Part shown: positions 33,747 through 43,705 of the stretch, piece after piece
Layout: each line of letters opens with the position of its first letter
How positions within the stretch are numbered: the first letter of the stretch is position 1
DNA from: Capronia americana
Taxonomy: Eukaryota > Ascomycota > Eurotiomycetes > Chaetothyriales > Herpotrichiellaceae
NCBI GenBank assembly: GCA_016110215.1
Contig: JADWQD010000002.1
Location: 62,001 to 126,000, forward strand
Direction: 5' to 3'
DNA: 64,000 nt
The notes under the pieces: model-generated
Seen by the model: the letters and a program-made list of their open reading frames with translations, nothing else
What the model was told of the DNA's origin: nothing
Databases searched by the model: none
Position numbers and translations under genes: made by a program

Positions 33747-34482
33747 ACCACGGTAAATAGGTTGTTCACCACCAGATACGTAGAACCGTTCTTTCTTTTG
33801 CTGTCCGGCCTTATTTTGCCCTGAAATGTGACTTCGGATGGCTTAGCTGGTGGGGGGCGCGTGGGTGGAGAAGGTCGGTGGTGTGGTGACTCGTTCGCGC
33901 TCGTTTGTGCCTGGGGGGCCGCGTAGGTTACCCTCCTAGGCAGGTTCGGGCGGCCTTTGGGCACCCGCGCATGTCCGTTGGCGAGTCTAGGCCTTGAGTC
34001 TTTCACGCTTATGCTCCTTGTCCTCAAAACACTTGTTGTTCGGATTTGACGCCCCGTCTCTGCTTTATGCCCCAATATGCTAGCAAGTCGTTCAAATCAC
34101 CATCACGGAAATTACTGTGGTTCAAGCTTATCGTAGTCCCTCTTCGATCTTTTTTGCTCTGGAAGTCAAAAGAGATGAAGGAGCTATCTTCTTTGCAGAG
34201 AGATTCTTCGCAGACAGTTCCAATAAGACGAAAAGGGTGACACATGCCCATGCAACAACATCACTTCTGAGGCCGAAGCAGCACGGTATTTCAGTTGATC
34301 CGATTCCAGACACTAAAGTAAGGGCGGAGTAACCTCCTCGTGTATTTCCCGAGTGGATGACCTTGAAGTCCTAGCACAAATCGTCCTCCGCTCTCAGATC
34401 ATACTCGAAACCAGACCATAGCATTCATAGCAATCGTAGCAATCATGGGTATCCCTGGATTCCCGCAATAAACAGAGTCCGC
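33747..34482. other. Intergenic between convergent genes
   Basis: 736 bp with the 3' UTRs of the monooxygenase and P450 genes. No supported ORF. Confidence 0.5.
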
Positions 34483-36192
34483 CTAGCTTTCTTCCGTATA
34501 ATAGTCCTTCGTCCGCTCGGCCGCCGCGGCCATGATCTCCTGAATCACGCTTTCGTCATATCTCGGAATGAGCTTGACCTTGAAATCACGGGGGATAGCC
34601 ACCAAGGCCGACTTGAACTGGTTGTAATCAACATAGTCGGTATTGGGAGGCTCAGTATCACTCGCCACAATCTTGTAACACACCAGCAATCGGATGAGGG
34701 CTGTATACAGTAGTCTGCTGGCAATAAATTGACCAGAGCAGGCCCTCGAGCCTGCACCGAAGGAGAAGTGCTGGATACCTTGACCAGGCTTCTCTTCTGG
34801 TCGGGTGGATGAAGGCCGCATCACATATTCATCGTTCAGCCATCTCTCCGGGTTGAAGACACTGGCGTCAGGGCCGAAGTGATCGACGTCGTGGTTCGCC
34901 GCCTGAGCGTTGATGAGGATCATGGTCTTGGCCGGGATTTTGGCGCCGTTCCACTCGATATCCGTGACCGTCTTGCGGGGCAAGGACATGGCGCTGACGG
35001 TGTAGTAACGAGCAGCTTCCTTGATGATTGCGTTGACGTACGGCACCCTCTCCTCTTGGAAGCTATTTGCCCAAACTGATGCCGGATCTGGGTAATAACG
35101 CATAATATCTTCGTAGGCACGTTCCTGGAAGATCTGTCCTTGCTTGGTGGAAAGAGAGCCGATGCAGGATGTCAGGGTGCCTGGGATTGTCTCAAAACCA
35201 CCAGATACCAACGACAGGCAGATAGACGAGACCTCGACGCCGCTCAACTTTGTCTCTTCATCCTTCAAAATGGCGGCACTGATACAAGGTTTATCGGTGC
35301 CTTTCTTGATCATGTCACGGACCTTGTTGAGAAGGAAATTAAGGTACCGGTCACGACGATCTCGCAACTCCTTCGAGCGCCGGATCTTCTCATTGTTGGG
35401 GAAGTACCGCATGATGGGGACATAGTCTTGGTAGTTCTCCGACGCCGAACGGAGGAGCGAGATGGCCGAGCCGACGTGTAGGATCTCGCGAAGCATGTCG
35501 TCGTAGACATTGTCCATCCGGATACCATAGCAGAGAGTCAGCGTGGTGTTGAGGGCATATCGTTGGATATACGGCCGGACACTGATCTCAAACTCGCCGT
35601 TCTTGCTGTCGCGGAAGAGGTCTCGTACAATACAATAGGATTCCAGGTCGAACATGTCGAAGTAACCCCTCATGGCCGGTCTGCCGAGGGCCTGACCAGC
35701 AGCCTTTCGTTTGTTCTTACAGGACTCGTCCCAAGGACTAGAGCCTATTGTGAACCCTTGGGTCGTCGAGATGACACCATGGAAGGTATACAATGTCGGC
35801 CTGTCGATAACAGCCGTCTGGTTCCCGATGAGCATCTGCTTGGCATCCTCAAAAGAATTGACTACGACCGCTCGAGTGTTGCCCAAGCGAATCTGGAAGA
35901 CCGATTGTCCATACTTGCGCCACCAACCTTCGCACACTGTGGCATGGTCCGGGCCCAGTTGCTGGAGATGGCCGAGAATCGGTAGAGCGCCGGGGATTTC
36001 TGGTAGACCTCTGATCTTCGGAATGTCGGTGGAAGTCGCCCACTGTCGGCGTCAGCCTTTGGACAGAGAATCAATACCATCGCTTACCTTATAAAGACCA
36101 AACACGGTCAGAAGAGCCGCAATAATCCAAATGGCAGGCGCATGGTAGAGATCGCTATAGAAGCCAGCAACAGAGCGAGTAACATCCGCCAT
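34483..36192 (-). CDS. Cytochrome P450, CYP504 (phenylacetate hydroxylase)-like
   Basis: ER-anchored haem monooxygenase, about 545 aa. Exons inferred (minus): 36192-36088 and 36015-34483; intron 72 nt. Exon 1 gives a membrane anchor (APAIWIIAALLTVFGLY) joined to IRGLPEIPGALPILGHLQQL, the proline-rich hinge. The haem loop FSFGAGSRACSG has its Cys near residue 461, with KEAAR as ExxR and FNPERW as PERF-type motif. The I-helix reads SGGFET where AGxDT is usual. Segments such as QGFTIGSSPWDESCKNKRKA and YIQRYALNTTLTLCYGIRMD recall the CYP504 family (phenylacetate and hydroxyphenylacetate hydroxylases of Aspergillus), from memory of that family. It is divergent from a short-chain dehydrogenase with a 309 bp shared promoter. 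Confidence 0.88.
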
Positions 36193-36501
36193 CCTGCGAT
36201 TCTCAGATCAAACGCTTCACTTCCGAAGTCTCAAATGGTTTCCCGAATTGCTGGGCAATAGCTCCGACTTCCAGAATCAAGTTTATATCGTTGAGATGCT
36301 CCGCTCGCAGGAAAACGTCAATCGAGCAAGGAGAAGCGAGCTGCGGACTTGTGCGAGACCACGGGGGCGCCGACGGAGAAGGACGGCTGAAGACGTCGCA
36401 GGCGGCCAGAGCCGCAGTGGAGGCGACCATGGTTGTGGTGGATTTGATGTGCATTTTTAGATCGAACATCTCGTCCAAAGAGCTTTTCATAATGCTCAAA
36501 A
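36193..36501. promoter_or_regulatory. Divergent promoter, P450 / short-chain dehydrogenase
   Basis: 309 bp shared region. It contains the inverted repeat GCGGC-N4-GCCGC at 36402-36415, i.e. CGG-N6-CCG, a spacing used by some zinc-cluster regulators such as Ppr1 and UaY. Confidence 0.5.
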
Positions 36502-37676
36502 ATGCCGTCCCTTTCCGTCACTGATTTGTTTGGTGTGAAAGGCCGAGTTGCCCTCGTAACCGGAGGATGTTCAGGACTGGGGTTGATGATTGCCCAGGTA
36601 AGCTCGCGTTGTCCTCAAACTCTGGCATCGGCATTGACGCGAATCAGGGCTTGGTCTCAAACGGGGCGAAAGTATACGTGACTGCCTTGCCCACTGATGA
36701 CATTGATGGCGTTGTGAAGGAGCTCAATGAGATTGGAAAGCCAACCGGTGGGACAGCTATTGGGTAAGGCAGTGTCCCTTTGTGTATGGCGGTTCCCTGA
36801 AAAGAACTTTGCACAGATTTGCCAGCGATCTGGCCACAAAAGATGGCATTGCCGCTGTCGCCCAAGAAGTTGAAAAGCACGAGACTCACCTCGACATCCT
36901 CTGCTCAAACGCTGGGATCAGGAGAGACCCGCCAAGTATGTGCGATGTCAAAACCGCATCGCTAGACGAATTACAGGAATCGCTTTGGTCCTCGCGACAT
37001 TCCGACTGGGACGATACCTTCCGTGTCAATGTCACCGCCCACTATTTCTTGTCTGTGGCACTCTTGAAGTTGTTAGTAGCTGCGAGCAACCTCGACCTTG
37101 GGAATGGTCGAACGGGCAGAGATGAAGGACGTGGTGTCATGATCATCACTAGCAGTTGCGCCAGTATGCACAACTGCACCAACGTTGACTTGACGTCGTA
37201 CGCCGCGAGCAAAGCCGCGATCGATCACCTGGTAGCGCTGTTGGCGAGTAAATTTGCAAGATGTGAGTGGGAGCGCTTTCCGGGTTACTGCCTTCAAGGA
37301 CGAACGGCTATTCTGACTGTTGCTGATCTACAGGGTATGTGCGAGTCAACGCCATCAACCCAGGATGTAAGTGAACTTCTCTGAAGTGTCTTCAGACCAA
37401 ACTGACGCTGGCTACAGTCGTCCCAAGTAAGATGAACCCTGTCGAGGAGGGAGACAACCAATTTGCCGAGCTCTTCAAAGCGATGCCGGCCGCAAGAATA
37501 GGGCGCGCAGAAGATATTGTCGGGGCTGTGCTATATTTGAGCAGCCAGGCAGGAGTAAGTTTACACGTCTTCCTTCGCACAAAAAGGGGTTGGGCTAAGA
37601 TCCGTCACAGGCTTATGTCGATGGAAGATGTCTTTGCGTGGATGGAGGTCGCGTGCTCCTGGCAAACGGACAGTAA
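36502..37676 (+). CDS. Short-chain dehydrogenase/reductase
   Basis: NAD(P)-dependent oxidoreductase with Rossmann fold, about 297 aa. Exons inferred: 36502-36597, 36648-36763, 36817-37262, 37334-37366, 37418-37554, 37611-37676; five introns of 50-71 nt, all keeping frame. Motifs: TGGCSGLGLMIAQ (TGxxxGxG cofactor loop), LDILCSNAGIR (NAG), the SSCAS serine region, SYAASKAAIDHL with catalytic Tyr-x3-Lys, WYVRVNAINPG after splicing, and a C-terminal AYVDGRCLCVDGGRVLLANG. This is the classical SDR layout of fungal alcohol or ketone dehydrogenases. It shares a promoter with the P450 and so may oxidise or reduce its product. The tiny fourth exon (33 nt) is supported by the conserved VNAINPG it encodes. 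Confidence 0.9.
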
Positions 37677-38567
37677 CAACGGCGTCAATGCTACCGACAC
37701 TCAAGCCAAGAGAAGAGAGATTTAGAGAGACAGAAGTCGGTGAGTCTGATGGCCTTCTGATATAGCCTGTCGCCCTCGTCTAGGAATAGCTCGATATGGC
37801 TCGGCTCTGTGAACCCGAAATAGGCAGGAAGGATGGTGGAAGTTGATTGGCCCGAAGTAGCCTGCACGTGGTCTTGAGAAATGTGCTGTGCGTCCCCCTC
37901 ACCACACGCGTCATGCCAAGACCCTCGAGCAAGCTGCGAGCCTGTGATTCCCACACCCCGAGTTTTCGACTCCGCAGGCTCAGATTTCGTGTCTGTTCGA
38001 ACCCACCAGCATCAATCGCGTTCTCGTACTCGGCTCCAGCCTAACACGATGAAGTCTCCAGCCTCACGCGGGTGATCGTTGCGGGTGGCGGCAGATCTCA
38101 GTGCTTGTCGCCTTGCCGAGGTTGCAAGGATACTTTGACATCGTTATCTTCCGATTGCCTCATAGGCCTAGCTTCTCCCCTCCTCCTGCTTGTGTGGCCT
38201 ACAGTCAAATTCGACCCTTCCTCCATTCCACGGCATGGCCCGGTTACGACAGTCGTTCCTTGCGCTAGCCCGAAGATCTTTCGTTCGCCTTCCCTTTGCG
38301 TCCAAGGCTCCTAACTTCCATGCCATCCAACGTTGCATCGTCATCCGTCATGACCAACAAGCTTGTCAAGCTTCCTGATAACGATCATTAGGGACTGTGG
38401 CCAAGGTATCATTGCGATGACATGCGGGGTGGGAAAGCTTGCTGGCTTCTCATAGCTTGTGGCGAGCAGTAGGCTGCACGAGAGATATCTGTACCGGCAG
38501 AATCCCATATGGTAGGTCCTGCTTTTCTGTTTTCTCTCCTTCTACTCTCTCTCCCGGTCAGCGCATC
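37677..38567. other. Intergenic
   Basis: About 890 bp between co-oriented genes; no supported ORF. A tRNA B-box-like GTTCGAACC occurs at 37995-38003 but no tRNA folds around it. Confidence 0.5.
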
Positions 38568-40236
38568 ATGAAGGGCCTTTGTACATTTCTAGCTGCCGCA
38601 GGCTGTGCGCTGGTTCAAGCCACGTGGGTGACCATGCAACATTCACGGACTCATAAAACTGACCTCGACCAGGAACTTGGCACCCGCTCCTCTCAGACTG
38701 CTGGCACGGCAGGCCGAAGATGTCGACCCCGCGGAGCTCTACCCAGCCCATTATCTTGATGTCCCGGTGGACCATTTTCACAATGCGTCACGGTACGAAC
38801 CTCATTCGAACAAGACGTTCAAACTCCGATACTATTTCGACGCAACATACTACCAGCCGGGAGGTCCTGTCATAGTCCTGCAGAGTGGCGAGACCGACGC
38901 TAGCACGCGCTTGCCGTATCTACAGAAGGGGATTGTCTACCAGCTAGCATCAGCATTGAACGGTATTGGAGTCATCCTCGAGCATAGATACTATGGGAAA
39001 AGCTTCCCGACACCCGATCTATCTACCAAGAATCTCCGCTTCTTGTCAACGGATCAAGCAGTAGCCGATCAAGCATACTTTGCCTCGAATGTCGTGTTCC
39101 CAGGCCTAGAAGATCAAAACTTGACCGCACCTGGTACGCCGTACCTGGCTTACGGTGGTTCCTACTCTGGTGGAGTTGTATCATTCTTGCGGAAGCTGTA
39201 CCCGGACATCTACTGGGGCGCAATATCATCGTCAGGGGTCACTGAGGCACTTTACGACTATTGGCAATACTACGAGCCAGTCCGCGAATATGGTCCACCC
39301 AAGTGCATTGCCAACCAGGTGAAGCTGATCAATATTCTTGACAACATCCTAGAGAAGAACAATGCCACGACTGTGTCTCAGTTGAAGCGGGGGTTCGGCA
39401 TGCAGGGTCTGACTCACAGTGATGATCTTGCGAATATTGCGTCAGGTGGAATCGGCTGGTGGCAGTCTAGGAATTGGGACCCTGCGGTCAACAGTCCAGA
39501 TTTCAGCTACTATTGCGGCAACATCACATCTAAGACGCTATTGTGGCCGAAATACGCGTCGATGAAGGCCAACGCCACCGCTCTCATTAACGCTGGAGGT
39601 TGGGGCAATGAGAGTGCGCAATTGCTCAATCCGTTCCTCAACTGGCTGGCCTGGACTAATGACAGTTACGTTGGCTCGTGCGATGCTACATTAGACGAGT
39701 GCTACAACAACCATAATGCATCAGCGCCAATGTACACGCTCAAGAACACAACGAACTACAACTCTCTATCCTGGGCTTACCAGTACTGCACGGAATGGGG
39801 ATACATTCAAGACGGAGCCAATGTGCCAAAGGACCGACTCCCCCTGATTTCTCGTCTCTTGACCGTCAAATACTTGACCAATGTTTGCCGGCTTGCATTC
39901 AACATCACCACGCCACCTAACGTGAATGCTGTCAACAAGTACGGTGGCTTCAACATCTCTTACCCTCGCTTGGCGACCGTCGGCGGCGAAGCCGACCCCT
40001 GGCGTCCAGTCACGACGTTAGCTACGCTGACTGAACCGGATGTGCTTAACCAGACCAGCACAGCAAGCGAGCCTGTCATTCTCATACAGGGAGCCGTCCA
40101 CCATTGGGATGAGAACGGATTGTTCCCGAATGAAACAACAGCAGATCTGCCGCCGGCGCCCGTGGCCAGCGCTCAGAGGGCGATTGTGCAAGCTGCGCAG
40201 GGATGGATGGCCGAGTGGAACGCGACCAAATCGTAG
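38568..40236 (+). CDS. Secreted serine peptidase, family S28
   Basis: Extracellular prolyl carboxypeptidase / dipeptidyl-peptidase-like enzyme, about 539 aa. Exons 38568-38623 and 38673-40236; intron 49 nt. The start MKGLCTFLAAAGCALVQA is a signal peptide. PVDHFHNASRYEPHSNKTF and LRYYFDATYYQPGGPVIVL are the S28 opening, with EHRYYGKSFPTP after it. The nucleophile lies in GGSYSGGVVSFLRK (G-x-S-Y-x-G). The Asp is in GGEADPWRPV and the His in GAVHHWDENG, completing the triad. Numerous NxS/T sequons fit a secreted glycoprotein. Such enzymes clip Pro-Xaa bonds in external protein and are common in saprotrophs and pathogens. Confidence 0.94.
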
Positions 40237-40700
40237 AACAAGAAGCGCAATGATCAGAAAAATAGGAATGTAAATTGTTGCAGGTGGCCCAATATAGTTG
40301 AAGAAAAACAGACGCGTCTTATCAGAGAGCTTTCACGCCTGCAGTATATTAAAGTGCATCCGCAATCTCGGCATGGTTACGGTTATGCATGTAAGCTGAG
40401 CAATGGCGACACTCTCAGTGGCTGGCGACAAGTTCTCGGGGAACCGAGGAGTAGAATTTCGAGACGCCAGCGACCTCGGAGCCCCAATCAGCCGGGCCTG
40501 CAGCGTCTTCTCCCCCGCCGAATCCCCAATTTCGAGAGCGTCCAAGACTCGTCTCGGAGATCTCTTGTCCATCATCCTTGATCCACCGCCTTGCTCTTGT
40601 GCCATTCCTGTCGTCGTACTGTAGACGCACCTATCGGTTCATTCTCTTGTGAAATTCAACCAGACGACCCTCTCGGCACACTGGAAATTCTACAGGGGAG
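40237..40700. other. Intergenic
   Basis: 464 bp between co-oriented genes; no supported ORF. It presumably contains the promoter of the SDH flavoprotein-like gene. Confidence 0.5.
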
Positions 40701-42713
40701 ATGCACGTGCAGTTGCAGTTGCAGTTGTTTCCTAGAGCGCGCCCCCGGCTGCGGCCGAGCGTATTATGTAGCCGAGCGACACACAGCTTCTCACGGCAGC
40801 AGGCTCCTCCGCAATGGATGCCCAGACCGCAGATACGAAAGCTATGGAGCCACCAACAGCGCCGGAGGGCTTCGACATCGACATCGACAATCAAGGCCGT
40901 TGATGCCAAGTTCGAAGTCATCGACCACGTGTACGACGCGGTGGTCGTTGGGGCCGGCGGCGCGGGCCTCCGGGCGGCAGTCGGGCTCGTGGAAGCCGGG
41001 CTCGACACGGCGGTGGTGACGAAGCTGTTCCCCACGCGGTCTCACACGGTCGCCGCGCAGGGGGGCATCAACGCCGCGTTGGGCAACATGCACGACGACG
41101 ACTGGCGATGGCACATGTACGACACGGTCAAGGGCTCCGACTGGCTGGGCGACCAGGACGCCATCCACTACATGTGCCGCGAGGCCCCGCGCGCCGTGCG
41201 TGAGCTCGAGGAATACGGCATGCCGTTCAGCCGCACCGAGGCCGGCTCCATCTACCAGCGGCCACTGGGCGGGCAGAGCCTGAACTTCGGTATGGGCGGA
41301 CAGGCTCATCGGACGGCTTGTGTGGCGGACCGGACGGGCCACGCGATGCTGCACGCGCTCTACGGGCAGGCGTTGAAACACGACTGTCTGTTCCATATTG
41401 AGTGGTTTGCCCTGGATCTCATAATGGAGGGGGGTGCTTGTATCGGACTGACGGCGCTGGATATGGAGACCGGGACGCTGCATCGCGTGTTTGCCCGGAA
41501 TACGATCCTCGCCACAGGCGGGTATGGACGGTGCTATTTTAGTGCTACCTCGGCGCACACGTCGACGGGAGATGGGCTGGCCATGGCGGCGAGGGCGGGC
41601 TTGCCTCTTCAGGATATGGAGTTTGTGCAGTTCCACCCGAGTGGGATTTACGGGGCTGGGGTCTTGATTTCTGAAGGGGCGAGGGGGGAAGGCGGGTATT
41701 TACTGAACGGGGAGGGCGAGCGGTTTATGGAGAGGTACGCCCCGACGGCGAAGGACTTGGCGAGCCGCGACGTCGTCAGTCGCAGCATGAACATGGAGAT
41801 CAGAGAAGGGCGAGGTTGCGGGCCTCTCAAGGACCATATCTTCCTCCAGTTGTCGCACTTGCCGAAGGAGATCCTCATGGAGAGATTGCCCGGCATTGCA
41901 GAGACGGCTAGTATCTTCTCTGGCGTCGATATCACGAAGCAGCCAATCCCTGTCCTACCGACGGTGCACTATTGCATGGGTGGTATCCCCACAAACTGGA
42001 AGGGCCAAGTCCTGAATGTCGATCCGAGCAGTGGCAAGGAGACGGTTGTCAGCGGATTGTATGCTGCGGGAGAGGCGGCGTGTGTCTCCGTGCACGGAGC
42101 TAATCGCTTAGGAGCAAATAGCTTGCTGGATATCGTTGTGTTTGGGAGAGCGGCTGCAGGGAATATCGCCGAGAACAACGAGAAGGGCATGCCATTCCTC
42201 AGAAACGGCGGGAGCGTCTCGTCAGAAACTGGCGCCGAAGCCTTTGTCGACCTCGAACATTACCGCAATGCAGACGGGACGAAGTTAACATCTGAGCTGA
42301 GAGCCGACATGCAGAGGGCGATGCAGACGGATGTGGCGGTGTTCAGAAACGAAGACAGCCTCACCACCGGTCTCGACAGTCTGCGCCAAGTCGAGCAGAC
42401 ATTCCGTTCAGACCTCTGCGTCAAGGACAAGAGTCTGATTTGGAACTCAGACCTTGTGGAGACGCTGGAGTTGAGAAACTTGCTGACCTGTGCCGCACAA
42501 ACAGCCAAAAGCGGCCTTGAAAGGAAAGAATCGCGTGGCTCTCATGCACGAGAAGATTTCGCGGAAAGAGACGACCAGAGATTCATGCGACATAGTTTGA
42601 GCTGGCAGAAGGCCGTCGGTGAAGAAATCGCCATCGGATACCGAGACGTGGTCTTCGAAACACTCGATCAGAGCGAGTGTGAGACAGTGCCCCCAAAGAA
42701 GAGGTCATACTAG
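40701..42713 (+). CDS. Succinate dehydrogenase flavoprotein subunit-like paralogue
   Basis: Complex II flavoprotein family, about 670 aa, in one uninterrupted ORF. The first ~60 residues are Arg/Gln/Ser-rich without acids (RRRASTSTS), a mitochondrial presequence. VVVGAGGAGLRAA binds FAD and SHTVAAQGGINAALG contains the His (about 115) that covalently holds it. DTVKGSDWLGDQDAIHYM, FVQFHPSGIYGAG, GARGEGGYL, CVSVHGANRLGANSLLD and SRGSHAREDF follow the family. Differences from the usual enzyme: HPS for HPT and HYCMGG for HYNMGG, plus a diverged C-terminus. A housekeeping fungal SDH1 normally has introns and stronger conservation, so this is probably a second copy, perhaps with altered substrate or role in a cluster. 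The start could also be the ATG at 40819. Confidence 0.9.
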   Translation: MHVQLQLQLFPRARPRLRPSVLCSRATHSFSRQQAPPQWMPRPQIRKLWSHQQRRRASTSTSTIKAVDAKFEVIDHVYDAVVVGAGGAGLRAAVGLVEAGLDTAVVTKLFPTRSHTVAAQGGINAALGNMHDDDWRWHMYDTVKGSDWLGDQDAIHYMCREAPRAVRELEEYGMPFSRTEAGSIYQRPLGGQSLNFGMGGQAHRTACVADRTGHAMLHALYGQALKHDCLFHIEWFALDLIMEGGACIGLTALDMETGTLHRVFARNTILATGGYGRCYFSATSAHTSTGDGLAMAARAGLPLQDMEFVQFHPSGIYGAGVLISEGARGEGGYLLNGEGERFMERYAPTAKDLASRDVVSRSMNMEIREGRGCGPLKDHIFLQLSHLPKEILMERLPGIAETASIFSGVDITKQPIPVLPTVHYCMGGIPTNWKGQVLNVDPSSGKETVVSGLYAAGEAACVSVHGANRLGANSLLDIVVFGRAAAGNIAENNEKGMPFLRNGGSVSSETGAEAFVDLEHYRNADGTKLTSELRADMQRAMQTDVAVFRNEDSLTTGLDSLRQVEQTFRSDLCVKDKSLIWNSDLVETLELRNLLTCAAQTAKSGLERKESRGSHAREDFAERDDQRFMRHSLSWQKAVGEEIAIGYRDVVFETLDQSECETVPPKKRSY

Positions 42714-43705
42714 ACGACACTCACATTCGAGTCCAATAATGGCTCAAACAGGCCCCGGAGTATAGAAAACTCACCAAAGCGTACGCGGTGATAGCGTTTC
42801 AAGCGAGAAAGACCAGAGTTTCGCAGGGATAGATCGTTCTGCCGATCGAGAATGGAGGCGATGTATTCGTGCTGTTTTCATAGTAGAGAGGGAGAGAAGC
42901 TGGAACGGATGCCGGATTATCTTTCCGCCGGGCATCGAGGCTCGTTGCCGCCGTGCGTCATTGTCTTCGGCAATTGCCAGTGTCACGTGGACCGACAGCC
43001 GAGTTGATCACCCTTGTCCAGGATGTCGTTCTTATCAACCAAGCTGCAACCTTGACCCAAGCTGCAGGCGGGAAACCCGGCAAAAACAAGCATGCACGGT
43101 CAGCGCAGGTTGAATGCTCCACGAAGCTCCTCACTTGACTGGCTCAACTCACACCTCGCCTATTAGAAGGACCACTCCATGCTCACTAACGCGAGCTCAC
43201 AAGAATCTGCCGCATTTCATTGGTGCTGTTACCGTGTCGTTCGGGGGAAGTCCAACCTTCAGAGACTTAGGTGGTCGACGCAGTTTCTTTTCCTTGCGTT
43301 TTGATCAGAGATCTCCGCCTCTAAACCGAAAGCATCTCATCAATCCGGCCATGTCCGCGGATGAAGGTACTGTGAGCCAATCGCTACGGCTATTGAGTCG
43401 GCGGGGTAAATGTTCAGGAACATCATCGTGCGATGCTCGCGCGAAGGCTAGATGATAAGAGCTTCCTGCTGCTTGTTTCTGCTCGCCTCGCTGACCTTAT
43501 TACGGTAGGAGCGCCCGACTTCCTGACTCCTTTTCACTTCTCAGCCTTGAGGTCCATTGTCGACTCGCCGCCGTGACTGTCTGATCCTGGGTATTGTTGA
43601 ACTAGCTAGAGGTACGGCCGAACACTCCACGCCCACGATACTCATCGAGGAGAAAAATCGGAATCCATTGCTGACCCTATCGCTCTGAACTGCAGATCCG
43701 CCACC
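42714..43705. other. Intergenic
   Basis: About 990 bp between co-oriented genes; no supported ORF. It presumably holds the promoter of the histidine-phosphatase-like gene. Confidence 0.5.

Noticed and set aside
37995..38003. tRNA gene signalled by a B-box-like GTTCGAACC
   Set aside because: Flanks do not pair as a T-stem and there is no A-box or acceptor stem.
40842..41636. Minus-strand ORF of 264 codons opposite the SDH flavoprotein gene
   Set aside because: Shadow ORF produced by strong codon bias; no motif, and the plus strand is clearly coding.
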